Shown here in pieces: positions 37,209-46,483 of a stretch of DNA of 64,000 nucleotides. The translations under genes and the position numbers were made by a program. The notes below the pieces were generated by a model, which saw nothing but the letters and a program-made list of their open reading frames with translations, did no database searches and was not told the origin of the DNA. How positions within the stretch are numbered: position 1 is the stretch's first letter; every line of letters begins with the position of its first letter. The DNA lies in NCBI GenBank assembly GCA_031553535.1, contig JAVBLM010000011.1, forward strand, positions 1 to 64,000. The letters run 5' to 3'. The DNA comes from JAIROC01 sp031553535 (GTDB lineage Bacteria > Bacteroidota > Bacteroidia > Bacteroidales > WCHB1-69).

Positions 37209-38534
37209 ATGGAGAAATTAACCAAACAACAAATAGATGAAGCTATTAAGCTTTTAAAAATGCCTGCCGACAGTAAGTTGGTAACGCATCTGAATGCATG
37301 TGTGCATTGTGGTTTGTGTGCGGAAAGTTGTATGTATTACAAAGCAACGAAAGAAGACAAATTTATTCCTGCCCGGAAAGTGGAATTGGTTGCTTCTTTG
37401 TATCGCAGGTATTGCACATTGACAGGCAAAGTAGCTCCTTTTTTAGTCAATGCCCGGGAATTGGACGAAGAAATGGCTAATGAGATGATAGATCTGCTGT
37501 TTGGAGCATGTACAATGTGTGGGCGTTGTGTAAAGCATTGTTCTATTGGTGTTGATATTGCTTATGTTGTACATGTAGGACGTAGAATGTTAGCGGCTAT
37601 GGGTTTAGTTCCGGAGTCTTTGCAATCTACTGTTGATGCGGCATTGGAAACAGGGAATAATATGGGTATTCCAACAGAAGATTTCGTAGATACGATTCAA
37701 TGGTTGGAGGAAGAGCTTATTGACGAATATGGAGAAGATGCCCGTATACCATTAAATGAACCTGGGAAGAGGGTTCTTTATACATTAAATCCGCGTGAAC
37801 CTAAGTTTTTCCCTTTGTCTATTTCCGCTATGGCAAAAATCTTTTTTGCGGCTAAGGAAAGTTGGACTATTTCCACCGGTATGTACGATGTAACTAATTA
37901 CGGATTGTTTAATGGAAACAATGACCAGGCAGGGCAGATAGCAAAACGATTGCATGATGAAGTGATAAAAATGCAAAGTCAGGTACTTGTCTTAGGTGAA
38001 TGTGGTCATGGTTCCCGGGCGAATCGTTGGGAAGGGCCTAATTATTTAAAACAGCCGTATGAATTTGAGATAATCACAGCTGTAGAGCTTATCAATGAGT
38101 ATATCCGTAGTAGTAGAATAAAATTAGATAAGTCTCTGAATCAGGAATTGGTTACAATTCATGACCCTTGCAATTTGGTACGTAATGGAGGCCTCTTATC
38201 CGAAATACGTTTTACTGTAAAGAGTGCAGTAACCAATTTTGTAGAAATGACTCCGCATGGAATGGATAATTTCTGTTGTGGTGGAGGTGGCGGACAGTTA
38301 GCCATGAGTGAGTATAACGATCGAAGATTGAAAATAGGAGAGATTAAGGCAGAACAGATTCGGGCGACCGGTGCAAAAATAGTTGTTACCCCGTGTCATA
38401 ATTGTGTGGATCAGCTTTCGCAATTGAATCATACCTATAAGTTAGGGGTAAAGATTAAAACAATTGCCGAGATTGTGGCGGATGCTCTTGTTATTGAGGA
38501 TATAGGAAATAAGGATATTCCAATTGATAAATAA
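37209..38534 (+). CDS. DsrK-like (HdrD-type) iron-sulfur subunit
   Basis: A 441-residue protein. Two N-terminal 4Fe-4S motifs, C31-x2-C-x2-C-x3-C41 and C101-x2-C-x2-C-x3-C111, feed a C-terminal CCG-type domain: HDPC at 318-321, FCCGGGGG with C356-C357, and TPCHNC with C396 and C399. This is the catalytic architecture of heterodisulfide reductase HdrD and of DsrK, which reduces the DsrC trisulfide. With the membrane subunit just upstream it should form a quinol- or menaquinol-linked disulfide reductase. Confidence 0.82.
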   Translation: MEKLTKQQIDEAIKLLKMPADSKLVTHLNACVHCGLCAESCMYYKATKEDKFIPARKVELVASLYRRYCTLTGKVAPFLVNARELDEEMANEMIDLLFGACTMCGRCVKHCSIGVDIAYVVHVGRRMLAAMGLVPESLQSTVDAALETGNNMGIPTEDFVDTIQWLEEELIDEYGEDARIPLNEPGKRVLYTLNPREPKFFPLSISAMAKIFFAAKESWTISTGMYDVTNYGLFNGNNDQAGQIAKRLHDEVIKMQSQVLVLGECGHGSRANRWEGPNYLKQPYEFEIITAVELINEYIRSSRIKLDKSLNQELVTIHDPCNLVRNGGLLSEIRFTVKSAVTNFVEMTPHGMDNFCCGGGGGQLAMSEYNDRRLKIGEIKAEQIRATGAKIVVTPCHNCVDQLSQLNHTYKLGVKIKTIAEIVADALVIEDIGNKDIPIDK

Positions 38535-38579
38535 ACTTTAAGAATCGATACTAAATTTAACTATTTATAAAAAAGATAT

Positions 38580-39737
38580 ATGATATACTTAGATAATTCA
38601 GCAACAACATTTCCGAAACCGGATGTAGTTTATGATTTCATGTCGAATTTTTATCGTAAACATGGTGTAAATCCTGGCCGTTCAGGATTTGATGCAGCAA
38701 TTGAAACAGAAGAAATCATATTTAATACTCGTAAGTTACTTACCGACTTGTTTAATGGCGGAGACGATCCCAATCGTTTAACATTTAGTTATAATGCAAC
38801 CGATTCGTTGAATATTATTATACAGGGATTAGCCGAAAAGGGAGATCATATGGTTACAACTATGTTGGAACACAATTCTGTTTTACGTCCTTTATATTGT
38901 ATGCAGCAGCAAGGAATTATTGATGTAACATATGTTCCGTTTGATAATGCAGGTTATGTTGATCCTGACGATATCAAGAAGGCAATCAAACCGAATACAA
39001 AATTTGTAATTTGCACCCATAGCTCTAATGTAATAGGTACGATCCAACCTCTTGCAGAAATAGGAAAAATATGCAAAGAGGCAGGTGTTCTCTTTGTTGT
39101 GGATGGGAGCCAGGGTGCCGGAGCAGTGAATGTAGATATGGTTGCATCAAATATTGACGTATATATTTTTACGGGACATAAATGTTTGATGGGCCCTACG
39201 GGAATCGGTGGATCTTATGTTCGGGAAGGTGTTCATATTCGTCAAACACGTTATGGAGGAACAGGTGTACGTTCGGCTTATCCTGCACATTTGGAAGAAT
39301 ATCCATACCGTTTGGAAGCAGGGACTCTGAATTTGGTCGGCGTTGCAGGGTTGAATGCGGGAATTAAATGGATACTGGAAAAAGGCATTGAAAATCTACA
39401 TAGGCAAGAAATGGCTTTATGGGATAAATTGCGTCTGGCTTTGCAAAATATGGATGGTGTTGTAACATATTGTGCTGTAAATACGGATAACCAAAATCCG
39501 GTTTTAAGTTTTAATATCCAAGGATTTGAAGCGGGAGATGTAGGCACTATGCTGGATGTGGATTACGATATTGCCTGTCGTACAGGATTGCAATGCGCAC
39601 CTAAAGTTCATGAAAGGTTAAGAACCATAGACATTCATGGAACCGTGCGGTTGAGCTTAGGGCCTTTTAATACGGAAAAAGATATTGATACTGCTATTGA
39701 TGCAATAAAGGATATCGTGTCAATAGCCAGAAGATAA
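38580..39737 (+). CDS. Cysteine desulfurase (class V aminotransferase family)
   Basis: A 385-residue PLP enzyme with the NifS/SufS-type start MIYLDNSATTFPKPDVV. The Schiff-base lysine is in FTGHKCLMGPTG (K201), HSSNVIGT and VDGSQGAG are PLP-pocket segments, and the catalytic cysteine loop is ACRTGLQCAPKVH. It liberates sulfane sulfur from cysteine as an enzyme persulfide. Its position 45 nt after the DsrK-like gene suggests that it charges DsrC with sulfur. A selenocysteine-lyase role cannot be excluded. Confidence 0.85.
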   Translation: MIYLDNSATTFPKPDVVYDFMSNFYRKHGVNPGRSGFDAAIETEEIIFNTRKLLTDLFNGGDDPNRLTFSYNATDSLNIIIQGLAEKGDHMVTTMLEHNSVLRPLYCMQQQGIIDVTYVPFDNAGYVDPDDIKKAIKPNTKFVICTHSSNVIGTIQPLAEIGKICKEAGVLFVVDGSQGAGAVNVDMVASNIDVYIFTGHKCLMGPTGIGGSYVREGVHIRQTRYGGTGVRSAYPAHLEEYPYRLEAGTLNLVGVAGLNAGIKWILEKGIENLHRQEMALWDKLRLALQNMDGVVTYCAVNTDNQNPVLSFNIQGFEAGDVGTMLDVDYDIACRTGLQCAPKVHERLRTIDIHGTVRLSLGPFNTEKDIDTAIDAIKDIVSIARR

Positions 39738-39761
39738 ACAAGAACATCTCTGGCTTATCGG

Positions 39762-39845
39762 AGTGAGACGCTAACAACGTTCGATGTGAGATCCACACAT
39801 CAAGTATCGTGAAGCATTCACATCGAACGATGTGAGCGTCTCACT
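39762..39845. repeat. Nested inverted repeat after the desulfurase gene
   Basis: Outer arms AGTGAGACGCT (39762-39772) and AGCGTCTCACT (39835-39845), and inner arms CGTTCGATGTGA (39778-39789) and TCACATCGAACG (39818-39829), are all perfect. The structure could act as a transcription end for the dsr module but has no T-run. The remainder to 40130 is repeat-rich and gene-free. Confidence 0.8.
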
Positions 39846-39988
39846 ATATTGTACTGAATCTTGACACTTCAATCATGTTCAGGGCATGCTTCAATGGGAT
39901 GAATATAATAATTGACGGATAATATGCTTATTTGAATGCCTGTATGCACAGAAGTCGAGCTAACCCCTTTGTTTATTGCTTTTATACA

Positions 39989-40033
39989 GGGGATGCTGAA
40001 ACAAGTTCAGCATGACGGCAATATGTTAGTTAA
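39989..40033 (+). repeat. Left arm of a perfect 45-bp inverted repeat flanking rpmA-rplU
   Basis: The arm begins GGGGATGCTGAAACAAGTTC and ends ATATGTTAGTTAA. Its exact reverse complement is at 41132-41176. The core TGCTGAA/TTCAGCA also folds as a local hairpin. Confidence 0.9.
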
Positions 40034-40153
40034 GAGCAAGATAGGATCTCTGTTATTGGTAGGCACGAAACCCGAGGGTTCGGCGGAGCCAACCAACTGA
40101 GCTTGCGAGCTCAACGGAGTTAATCTCTTATATCAACTTTTGACAACTTCTAA

Positions 40154-40193
40154 AACAAAAAGAGTTAGAACTTATATTTGCTCTAACTCTTTT
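40154..40193 (-). terminator. Terminator of rplU-rpmA
   Basis: AAAAGAGTTAGA (40158-40169) pairs with TCTAACTCTTTT (40182-40193). On the minus strand the stem is followed by TTTTTGTTTTAG. T-runs on both sides suggest bidirectional action. Confidence 0.75.
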
Positions 40194-40235
40194 ATCTTGA
40201 CAGAGGCGTGGAATTCAACCTCTTTATTTTTTAAT

Positions 40236-40505
40236 TTAGGCTTCTGCTTTTTCTTGCGGAAGTACGGAAATGTAAGATCTTCCTTTTGCTTTTTTCTTAA
40301 ATTCAACAGTACCATCTATCATAGCAAAGATAGTATGGTCTTTACCTATACCTACATTTTGTCCCGGATTGTGAACAGTTCCTCTTTGACGTACTATAAT
40401 ATTACCGGCTTTTGCAAATTGGCCACCAAATATTTTAATACCTAAACGTTTGCTTTCGGATTCACGACCGTTTTGCGAACTACCAACTCCTTTTTTATGT
40501 GCCAT
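40236..40505 (-). CDS. rpmA: 50S ribosomal protein L27
   Basis: An 89-residue ribosomal protein near the peptidyl-transferase centre. It starts MAHKKGVGSSQNGRESESKR, the normal N-terminus without the cleavable extension seen in Firmicutes, and continues with QRGTVHNPGQNVGIGKDHT. It follows rplU by 31 nt, the usual rplU-rpmA pair. No obgE gene is present next to it. Confidence 0.96.
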   Translation of the reverse strand: MAHKKGVGSSQNGRESESKRLGIKIFGGQFAKAGNIIVRQRGTVHNPGQNVGIGKDHTIFAMIDGTVEFKKKAKGRSYISVLPQEKAEA

Positions 40506-40536
40506 TGTTCTAAATTTACTTGGTTATTGACTCAAT

Positions 40537-40851
40537 TTATTTTCCAACGATCTCATTAATTTGAATATAACTCAAATATTGACGATGTCCGTTTAACTTT
40601 TGGTATCCTTTTCTTCTTTTTTTCTTGAAAACCAATACCTTTTCTCCTTTTAAATGATTTAAAACGGTAGCAGAAACCTTTGCACCTGAAACAGATGGAG
40701 CTCCTACATTTACTTTACCGTTGTTATCAATTAACAATACATTGTCAAAATCTACTTTTGACCCTTCTTCAGCATTCAGGCGGTGAACAAAGATTTTCTG
40801 ATCTTTTTCAACCTTAAATTGTTGCCCTGCTATATCTACTATTGCATACAT
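40537..40851 (-). CDS. rplU: 50S ribosomal protein L21
   Basis: A 104-residue ribosomal protein binding 23S rRNA. MYAIVDIAGQQFKVEKDQKI at the N-terminus and KKRRKGYQKLNGHRQYLS in the RNA-binding loop are diagnostic. The ATG at 40851 is chosen: an in-frame ATG at 40899 would place the -7 box inside the gene and adds residues unlike any L21. Confidence 0.95.
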   Translation of the reverse strand: MYAIVDIAGQQFKVEKDQKIFVHRLNAEEGSKVDFDNVLLIDNNGKVNVGAPSVSGAKVSATVLNHLKGEKVLVFKKKRRKGYQKLNGHRQYLSYIQINEIVGK

Positions 40852-40888
40852 GATTTGTGATTGTTTTATTTCTCCTAAAATTAGTTTG

Positions 40889-40896
40889 CAAAGATA
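40889..40896 (-). promoter_or_regulatory. -7 box for rplU-rpmA
   Basis: CAAAGATA on the + strand is TATCTTTG on the minus strand, 38 nt before the rplU ATG. Confidence 0.65.
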
Positions 40897-41131
40897 CAAC
40901 TTTTTTTCAGATACGGAAGAGAATAATTAACAAAAAACTTTATAAAGGCTAAATCTTATTTTGAGGTACTGGAATTGCAATAGTTCAGCTTGAATAACTA
41001 CTATTAAGTATAGTAATTAATTATCAAAGTTGTCAAAAGTTAAGATAAGATGGATAGAGATTATCTCACTGCGTTTCGATGCTTTCGCTACACTTCGTGG
41101 CTCAGGTGCTTCGTCCCTCGCAATGATGTTA

Positions 41132-41176
41132 TTAACTAACATATTGCCGTCATGCTGAACTTGTTTCAGCATCCCC
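41132..41176 (-). repeat. Right arm of the 45-bp inverted repeat
   Basis: Exact reverse complement of 39989-40033, about 1.1 kb away. The pair encloses rpmA, rplU and the rplU promoter. A second, 15-bp inverted pair (AACTTTTGACAACTT at 40135-40149 and its complement at 41027-41041) lies just inside. Confidence 0.9.
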
Positions 41177-41444
41177 GTTTTTGAGGAGATTAGCTCGGCT
41201 TAAAAGTCTCGCTGCTCTCACATGCTTTACGTTCGGGTGCGGATCAAGTCCGATGACGCTATTAACCTATGCTTACTGTCATTTCCTTTTGTGTGAACCT
41301 TTAATAAATACTCGCAATGACGCTATTTCGTTTGTTTAGAGCGTCATTGCGAGGAACGAAGCAATCTCTCATTGGTAGGGACGAAGCAATCCCCTAACTT
41401 CATAAATAGTATTTTATTCTACAAACCCGTCAGAGTCAAATATA

Positions 41445-41481
41445 CATACCCCCCAATTGAGCAAAGCAATTGGGGGGTATG
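41445..41481. repeat. 15-bp perfect hairpin
   Basis: CATACCCCCCAATTG (41445-41459), a 7-nt loop, then CAATTGGGGGGTATG (41467-41481). Confidence 0.85.
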
Positions 41482-41633
41482 CAAATTGAACTTTTCAAGT
41501 TCAGTGACTTCTAATTTTACTGCTCCAACAAAACACTTTTTATTCCAGCGCCTCAAAATAAGATTTAGCCTTTATATACTATAAAATTTATGTTGATTTA
41601 TTGCTTACTTAATAACTTCTTCCAAAAAAACAG

Positions 41634-42344
41634 TTAGAAATCCAAATAGAAATCTTTTGTTAAGGAACGATATGCAGACGCATATTCCATGGATGCATTT
41701 CTGATAATCAGGTTTTCGGTTTGTAAGCTTTGTTCTTCCCGGGAAAACAGCATGATTACTCGATTTGCAGGCTTATGCTCAAAAGGTTGGATTAGTAATA
41801 CCTTTATGCAAAATAAACCTTGGTTTTTAGCCTTTTCCTGTATTATTTCTTTCGCAATTGAAGGGACAATCAGGGCAAATAACCCCCCAGGGGACAGGCA
41901 ATAACTGGCAGTTGAAATTAAATCTTCAAAGGAAAGTGTATCCGTATGCCGGCTGATGTTTCGTTTATGAGTAGGGGACTTCAATGAATTAACAAAAAAC
42001 GGTGGATTGGAAACTATCAAATCATAACTGTTTTTATACTGAGATATGCAAAAGTTTTGGATAGAAATGTTCTGAAAATTTATTCTATCTTTCCAGGGAG
42101 AATTATCCGCATTTTCCGTAGCTTCTTTGGTAGAATCTTTATCAATATCCACCCCCGTAATTATTGCATTTGAACGTTGTGCCAACATTAAAGTAATGAT
42201 TCCACAACCACTTCCAATATCCAGAATGTTTTCACATGTATTGGAGATAGGAATCCAGGCCCCTAGTAAAACAGCATCGGTTCCCACTTTAAGGGTGCTT
42301 TTATCATGTTTTATTTCAAACTGTTTAAATTTAAATGCAGGCAT
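41634..42344 (-). CDS. tRNA1(Val) adenine-37 N6-methyltransferase (TrmN6/YfiC type)
   Basis: A 236-residue class I SAM-dependent methyltransferase. The SAM-binding motif is DIGSGCGIITLMLAQ, followed by the acidic loop GVDID, and the catalytic N6-adenine motif is NPPFF. The N-terminus FKFKQFEIKHDKSTLKVGTDAVLLGAW is typical of YfiC/TrmN6, which methylates A37 of tRNA-Val1 in E. coli; the exact target here is inferred. It is the last gene of the minus-strand run with mfd, 18 nt downstream of it. Confidence 0.82.
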   Translation of the reverse strand: MPAFKFKQFEIKHDKSTLKVGTDAVLLGAWIPISNTCENILDIGSGCGIITLMLAQRSNAIITGVDIDKDSTKEATENADNSPWKDRINFQNISIQNFCISQYKNSYDLIVSNPPFFVNSLKSPTHKRNISRHTDTLSFEDLISTASYCLSPGGLFALIVPSIAKEIIQEKAKNQGLFCIKVLLIQPFEHKPANRVIMLFSREEQSLQTENLIIRNASMEYASAYRSLTKDFYLDF

Positions 42345-42362
42345 TGTGAAAGAATCTCAGAA

Positions 42363-45300
42363 TTATGTCTGGGGGGTTAAAATAAATAATTGTAACGCTT
42401 CAATTGCCTTTTCAACAGAGTGTACCTTTTCGAAGGTAAGGGTTAACTTTTCTCCGTTTTCCCGCATGTAGGCAACAGTAGGATTATTTTGCAAAGTATG
42501 CAAAACATGTGAAAATTGCAAGCTCTGGTAATAAACCGATTTGGAATTGGAAATAAAATGGCCGATTAATTTCCCTTGCTTTAGTACTATTTTTTCGAAT
42601 CCGATTTTCTTTGCGATTCGCCGTAACACAATTGTTTTTATCAATTCTTCTGTTTGCAGGGGAATCTCACCAAACCGGTCGGTCAGCCTTCTCCGGAACA
42701 GATCCAATTCTTCATCTTTTGACAGATTGTTCAACTCTTTATACAATGAATACCGTTCACTGCTGCTTGAGATGTAAGTATCAGGTAAGAGAAGTTCCAT
42801 ATCTGTTTCTATAACACAATCTTTTACAAAGCTATAATCTGTATCTTCTGCGATTTCTTGTGCAGAAACTTCGCTTTGATGTAATTCTCCGATAGCTTCT
42901 TCCAGTATTTTCTGATACATTTCATATCCAATCTCAGTAATGAATCCACTTTGCTCTGCTCCCAATAAGTTGCCTGCTCCCCGGATATCCAAGTCACGCA
43001 TGGCGATGTTGAATCCGCTTCCGATATCTGAAAATTCCTCAATGGCACGTAATCGTTTTCGAGCAGTTTCCGAGAGGACATTTAACGGAGGAGTCAATAA
43101 ATAGCAGAAAGCTTTTTTGTTTTTTCTTCCCACCCGTCCCCGTAATTGATGTAGTTCGCTCAGTCCGTAGTTTTGCGCATCATTGATTATGATAGTATTT
43201 GCATTGGGAATATCTAATCCGGATTCGATAATCGTAGTAGAGACTAAAACATCATAATATCCGTCGATGAAATCCAACATGATACGTTCTAATTTATCTC
43301 CATCCATTTGCCCATGAGCTATTGCAACCCGTTGCTCAGGGAAGTTTCGTTGTATCATTCCTGCAATTTCATCGATATTTTGGATACGGTTATGAACAAC
43401 AAAAGCCTGTCCTCCCCTGAAAATCTCGTATTCAATCGCAGATTTAATTAATTCTTCAGAGAATGGATGGATTTCCGTTTGTATCGGATAGCGATTTAAT
43501 GGAGGAGTCTGCATGATCGAGATATCGCGTGCCCCCATTAATGAGAATTGTAGTGTACGGGGGATCGGTGTTGCTGTTAAAGTTATAGTATCGACATTTA
43601 CCTTTAAAGACCGTAATTTCTCTTTTGCTCCCACACCGAATTTTTGTTCTTCATCTACTACTAGCAAACCCAAATCTTTGAAAGCAATGTCCTTTCCCAA
43701 TAATCGATGGGTTCCTATAATGATATCTATTTTTCCCTCCTTGAGATCCTGTAATGTTTTTTTCTGTTCTTTTGCCGATTTAAACCGGTTTATATAATCC
43801 ACACGGCAAGGAAAGTCTGCCAATCGATCTCTAAATGTATTATAATGTTGCAGTGCCAATATAGTAGTAGGAACCAAAACAGCAACTTGTTTACTGTCAC
43901 AAACAGCTTTAAAAGCGGCACGAATAGCTATTTCCGTTTTTCCGAATCCCACATCGCCGCATATCAAACGATCCATCGGATAATTTTCCTCCATGTCACT
44001 TTTGACATCCTGATTTGCTTTCACTTGATCAGGGGTATCTTCATATATGAAAGAGGCTTCTAATTCTGTTTGCATATAATTATCGCCGGAAAATGCAAAT
44101 CCTTCCGTTGTTTTACGCTCAGCATATAATTTTGCCAAATCAATAACCAATGCTTTAACTCTGCTTTTGGTCTTTTCCTTGATTTTATTCCATGAGTTAC
44201 TTCCCAAACGATTTAACGTGGGTTCTTCGCCATCCCTACCGGAATATTTAGCTATACGATGAAGGGAATGAATACTTATATAAAGAATATCATTTCCTTT
44301 GTAGATGATCTTTATAGATTCTTGTTGCTTTCCATTTATCTCGATCTTCTCCAGTCCTGCGTACTGTCCAATCCCGTGGTCGATATGCGTGACATAATCG
44401 CCTTGTTTTAGATCGTAGATTTCTTTTAGTGTAATGGAATCGCTCTTTTTATATCTGTCATCTACTTTATAACGATGGTATCGGTTAAATACCTGATGAT
44501 CGGTATAAAAAGCAATTTTCTGTTCTTTATCTGTAAATCCTTCATGTAAAGTATAAGAGGCATAGGAAACCATTTCTTTTTCCAGTCTCTTTCTGTATTC
44601 TTCCTGAAAGTCAGCATATTTTTCCTGTGTTGATAATACATCGCGAACAATATTACGTACCCGCGATGATTGATTCTCATTCAAGGAACTGAAAATATTG
44701 GCAATTCCTTGCTCATAGTTTGCTATCCATTGATCGATAAGTAAATCGAATTGTTTATTAAACGATATTTGCGGTTGTGTATCGAATGAAATACTATCTC
44801 GTGCTCCCAAGTAAGAATTTGCACCAAATTCCACAGTATGAAACTGAAGTATGGATTCTTTAAATTGGTTACTGTTAATATATAAATCATGAATCAATGT
44901 TTTATCCTGTAAGGATTCATATAGTAGATTATATTTTTTCTCGATGCTGTCGATATTCCAACTAATGTCTTCGAACCATAAAACGGCATTATCAGGTAAT
45001 GTATCAAACAGGTTTTCTTTTAAAGCTTTGTTCTCTTTTGATTGCAGGTCAGGAGTAATGATAATTTTTTCCTGTATGGATTTTGATAATTGACTGTCTA
45101 TTTCAAACGTTCGTAACGAGGCCACAACATCTCCGGAAAGTTCAATCCGGTAAGGAAATTCATTCGCATAGGAAAAAACATCGATAATTCCACCGCGTAT
45201 GGAAAACTGTCCCGGCTGAAATACGAAGTCACTATATTCAAAGTTGTTTTCGGATAAGTATTCCAGGATGAAATCTGCCGATAATTTTTCACCTTTGGAA

Positions 45301-45752
45301 ATAGTAAATGTTTCTTCTTCAATGACTTTTTTTGTTATTACTTTCTGCATCAACGCTTCGGGATACGTAACTACTACTAAGCGTTCACCTTCTTTTATCC
45401 GTTGCAGCATTTTGGTGCGAAGTAATATATTGAAATTACTTGATTGTTTTGCTTCCGGAGAGGGTAGGTTTAATTCAGGAAAGAATACAGATTGTTTTTG
45501 TGAAAAGTCGTTGTCCTCTTCTTGAAAAATTTGTTCAAGGTCTCCATAGAAAAAAGCGGCAGATTCTTTATCCGGCAAGATAAAAACATGTAATTGCTCT
45601 GTTAATGAAGTACAAGCAGCTGAAAATAAAGATCGTGAACTTCCGCTTAATCCATTAACTTTTATTCTGGTTGTTCCGGATGTGAGGTGATTAATTAGAG
45701 TTTGTGTTTTTAATGATTTTTGATATAATGCTAATAAATTTTCTAGTTTCAT
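42363..45752 (-). CDS. mfd: Transcription-repair coupling factor Mfd
   Basis: A 1129-residue DNA translocase that removes stalled RNA polymerase and recruits UvrA. The UvrB-like N-terminal region (PGQFSIRGGIIDVFS) is followed by the RNA-polymerase-interacting CarD-like domain (KQGDYVTHIDHGIGQYAGL). The SF2 motor has Walker A GDVGFGKTEIA, the DEEQ box (VVDEEQKFGVGAKEKL), TATPIPRTL, and motif VI HQLRGRVGR. The C-terminal TRCF domain ends before LFILTPQT. Full length. An NlpC/P60-like gene lies 22 nt upstream. Confidence 0.96.
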   Translation of the reverse strand: MKLENLLALYQKSLKTQTLINHLTSGTTRIKVNGLSGSSRSLFSAACTSLTEQLHVFILPDKESAAFFYGDLEQIFQEEDNDFSQKQSVFFPELNLPSPEAKQSSNFNILLRTKMLQRIKEGERLVVVTYPEALMQKVITKKVIEEETFTISKGEKLSADFILEYLSENNFEYSDFVFQPGQFSIRGGIIDVFSYANEFPYRIELSGDVVASLRTFEIDSQLSKSIQEKIIITPDLQSKENKALKENLFDTLPDNAVLWFEDISWNIDSIEKKYNLLYESLQDKTLIHDLYINSNQFKESILQFHTVEFGANSYLGARDSISFDTQPQISFNKQFDLLIDQWIANYEQGIANIFSSLNENQSSRVRNIVRDVLSTQEKYADFQEEYRKRLEKEMVSYASYTLHEGFTDKEQKIAFYTDHQVFNRYHRYKVDDRYKKSDSITLKEIYDLKQGDYVTHIDHGIGQYAGLEKIEINGKQQESIKIIYKGNDILYISIHSLHRIAKYSGRDGEEPTLNRLGSNSWNKIKEKTKSRVKALVIDLAKLYAERKTTEGFAFSGDNYMQTELEASFIYEDTPDQVKANQDVKSDMEENYPMDRLICGDVGFGKTEIAIRAAFKAVCDSKQVAVLVPTTILALQHYNTFRDRLADFPCRVDYINRFKSAKEQKKTLQDLKEGKIDIIIGTHRLLGKDIAFKDLGLLVVDEEQKFGVGAKEKLRSLKVNVDTITLTATPIPRTLQFSLMGARDISIMQTPPLNRYPIQTEIHPFSEELIKSAIEYEIFRGGQAFVVHNRIQNIDEIAGMIQRNFPEQRVAIAHGQMDGDKLERIMLDFIDGYYDVLVSTTIIESGLDIPNANTIIINDAQNYGLSELHQLRGRVGRKNKKAFCYLLTPPLNVLSETARKRLRAIEEFSDIGSGFNIAMRDLDIRGAGNLLGAEQSGFITEIGYEMYQKILEEAIGELHQSEVSAQEIAEDTDYSFVKDCVIETDMELLLPDTYISSSSERYSLYKELNNLSKDEELDLFRRRLTDRFGEIPLQTEELIKTIVLRRIAKKIGFEKIVLKQGKLIGHFISNSKSVYYQSLQFSHVLHTLQNNPTVAYMRENGEKLTLTFEKVHSVEKAIEALQLFILTPQT

Positions 45753-45774
45753 GTATGGTAAAAAGTGTCTTAAT

Positions 45775-46413
45775 TTATGGGTTATGATTCAATATTATTG
45801 TAAATCTTACAGGATTTGTAAATGCAGAGAAGTTCTTACAATTGAATTCTTTTTCACCGGATGATTCATATAAATCCACATTAATGGCGGTTTTAAATAC
45901 TTTCCATATAAATTCCGTACAGAAAAACGCAGTAGAATCAGAACAATCAAAACGATGATCAAAGGGAATTTGTTGTGACAAATAATAATTTGCCTGTTGT
46001 GCAATCTTTTTTTGCATTGTATCATTTTCATAGTTGTATCTTGTAACTATGATAGAACTTACATGACTTCCTTTTACGAATTTATCCAAGTCATCTTTTT
46101 GCATCCCGTCTATTTCGGCCAGTGTGTTGGAAACAGTATGTATGACAAATAGTTTTCCTGAAGTGTCTTTTACAATAATTCCACAATGTGATACAGGATA
46201 GCTATTCTTGACATATTTTACAATTGCATCGCTAATTATTCCAAATCCATGACGGAGAATGATATCTCCTTCCTGTAAAGTTTCCTTCTCTTTTATTGTT
46301 AAATAATAATCATTTTTTTGTTCCTTTTTGTTACTTTTTTCTTGATACGAGAACAAGAAGGTGATTATTATCATTAATATTAAACCGATGAGAAAAAGAA
46401 TCTTTTTTTTCAT
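45775..46413 (-). CDS. YiiX/YebB-like NlpC/P60-type cysteine hydrolase, membrane-anchored
   Basis: A 212-residue protein with an N-terminal membrane helix (about residues 4-23). It has the permuted papain-like fold of the YiiX group: LQEGDIILRHGFG, SHCGIIVKD with the catalytic-type histidine, and CTEFIWKVF with the likely nucleophilic cysteine. Relatives act on amide bonds in peptidoglycan or lipid-linked substrates. The true substrate is unknown. It probably shares transcripts with mfd, and a terminator separates it from the upstream lipoprotein. Confidence 0.78.
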   Translation of the reverse strand: MKKKILFLIGLILMIIITFLFSYQEKSNKKEQKNDYYLTIKEKETLQEGDIILRHGFGIISDAIVKYVKNSYPVSHCGIIVKDTSGKLFVIHTVSNTLAEIDGMQKDDLDKFVKGSHVSSIIVTRYNYENDTMQKKIAQQANYYLSQQIPFDHRFDCSDSTAFFCTEFIWKVFKTAINVDLYESSGEKEFNCKNFSAFTNPVRFTIILNHNP

Positions 46414-46423
46414 TTTGAATATT

Positions 46424-46463
46424 CTAAAAAAATAGGTTGTTTGATACTATCAAACAACCTATT
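46424..46463 (-). terminator. Terminator after the ppiD-like/lipoprotein pair
   Basis: AATAGGTTGTTTGATA and TATCAAACAACCTATT form a near-perfect 16-bp palindrome, followed on the minus strand by TTTTTTAGAAT. Confidence 0.85.
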
Positions 46464-46483
46464 TTCTGAGATCGTATATTTTC

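Larger units (their letters stand above)
40941..41576. repeat. MITE-like non-coding element with ~35-bp terminal inverted repeats
   Basis: TATAAAGGCTAAATCTTATT and onward (40941-40975) matches the reverse complement of 41542-41576 at about 33 of 35 positions. The interior is non-coding and full of smaller palindromes: the 45-bp arm (41132-41176), CTCGCAATGACGCT with its reverse complement (41311-41324 and 41340-41353), and the element at 41445. GCGTCATTGCGAGGAACGAA and the TGCTGAACTTGTTTCAGCA core are motifs I recall as widespread intergenic repeats in several bacterial groups. Mobility is inferred only from the terminal symmetry. Confidence 0.7.
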
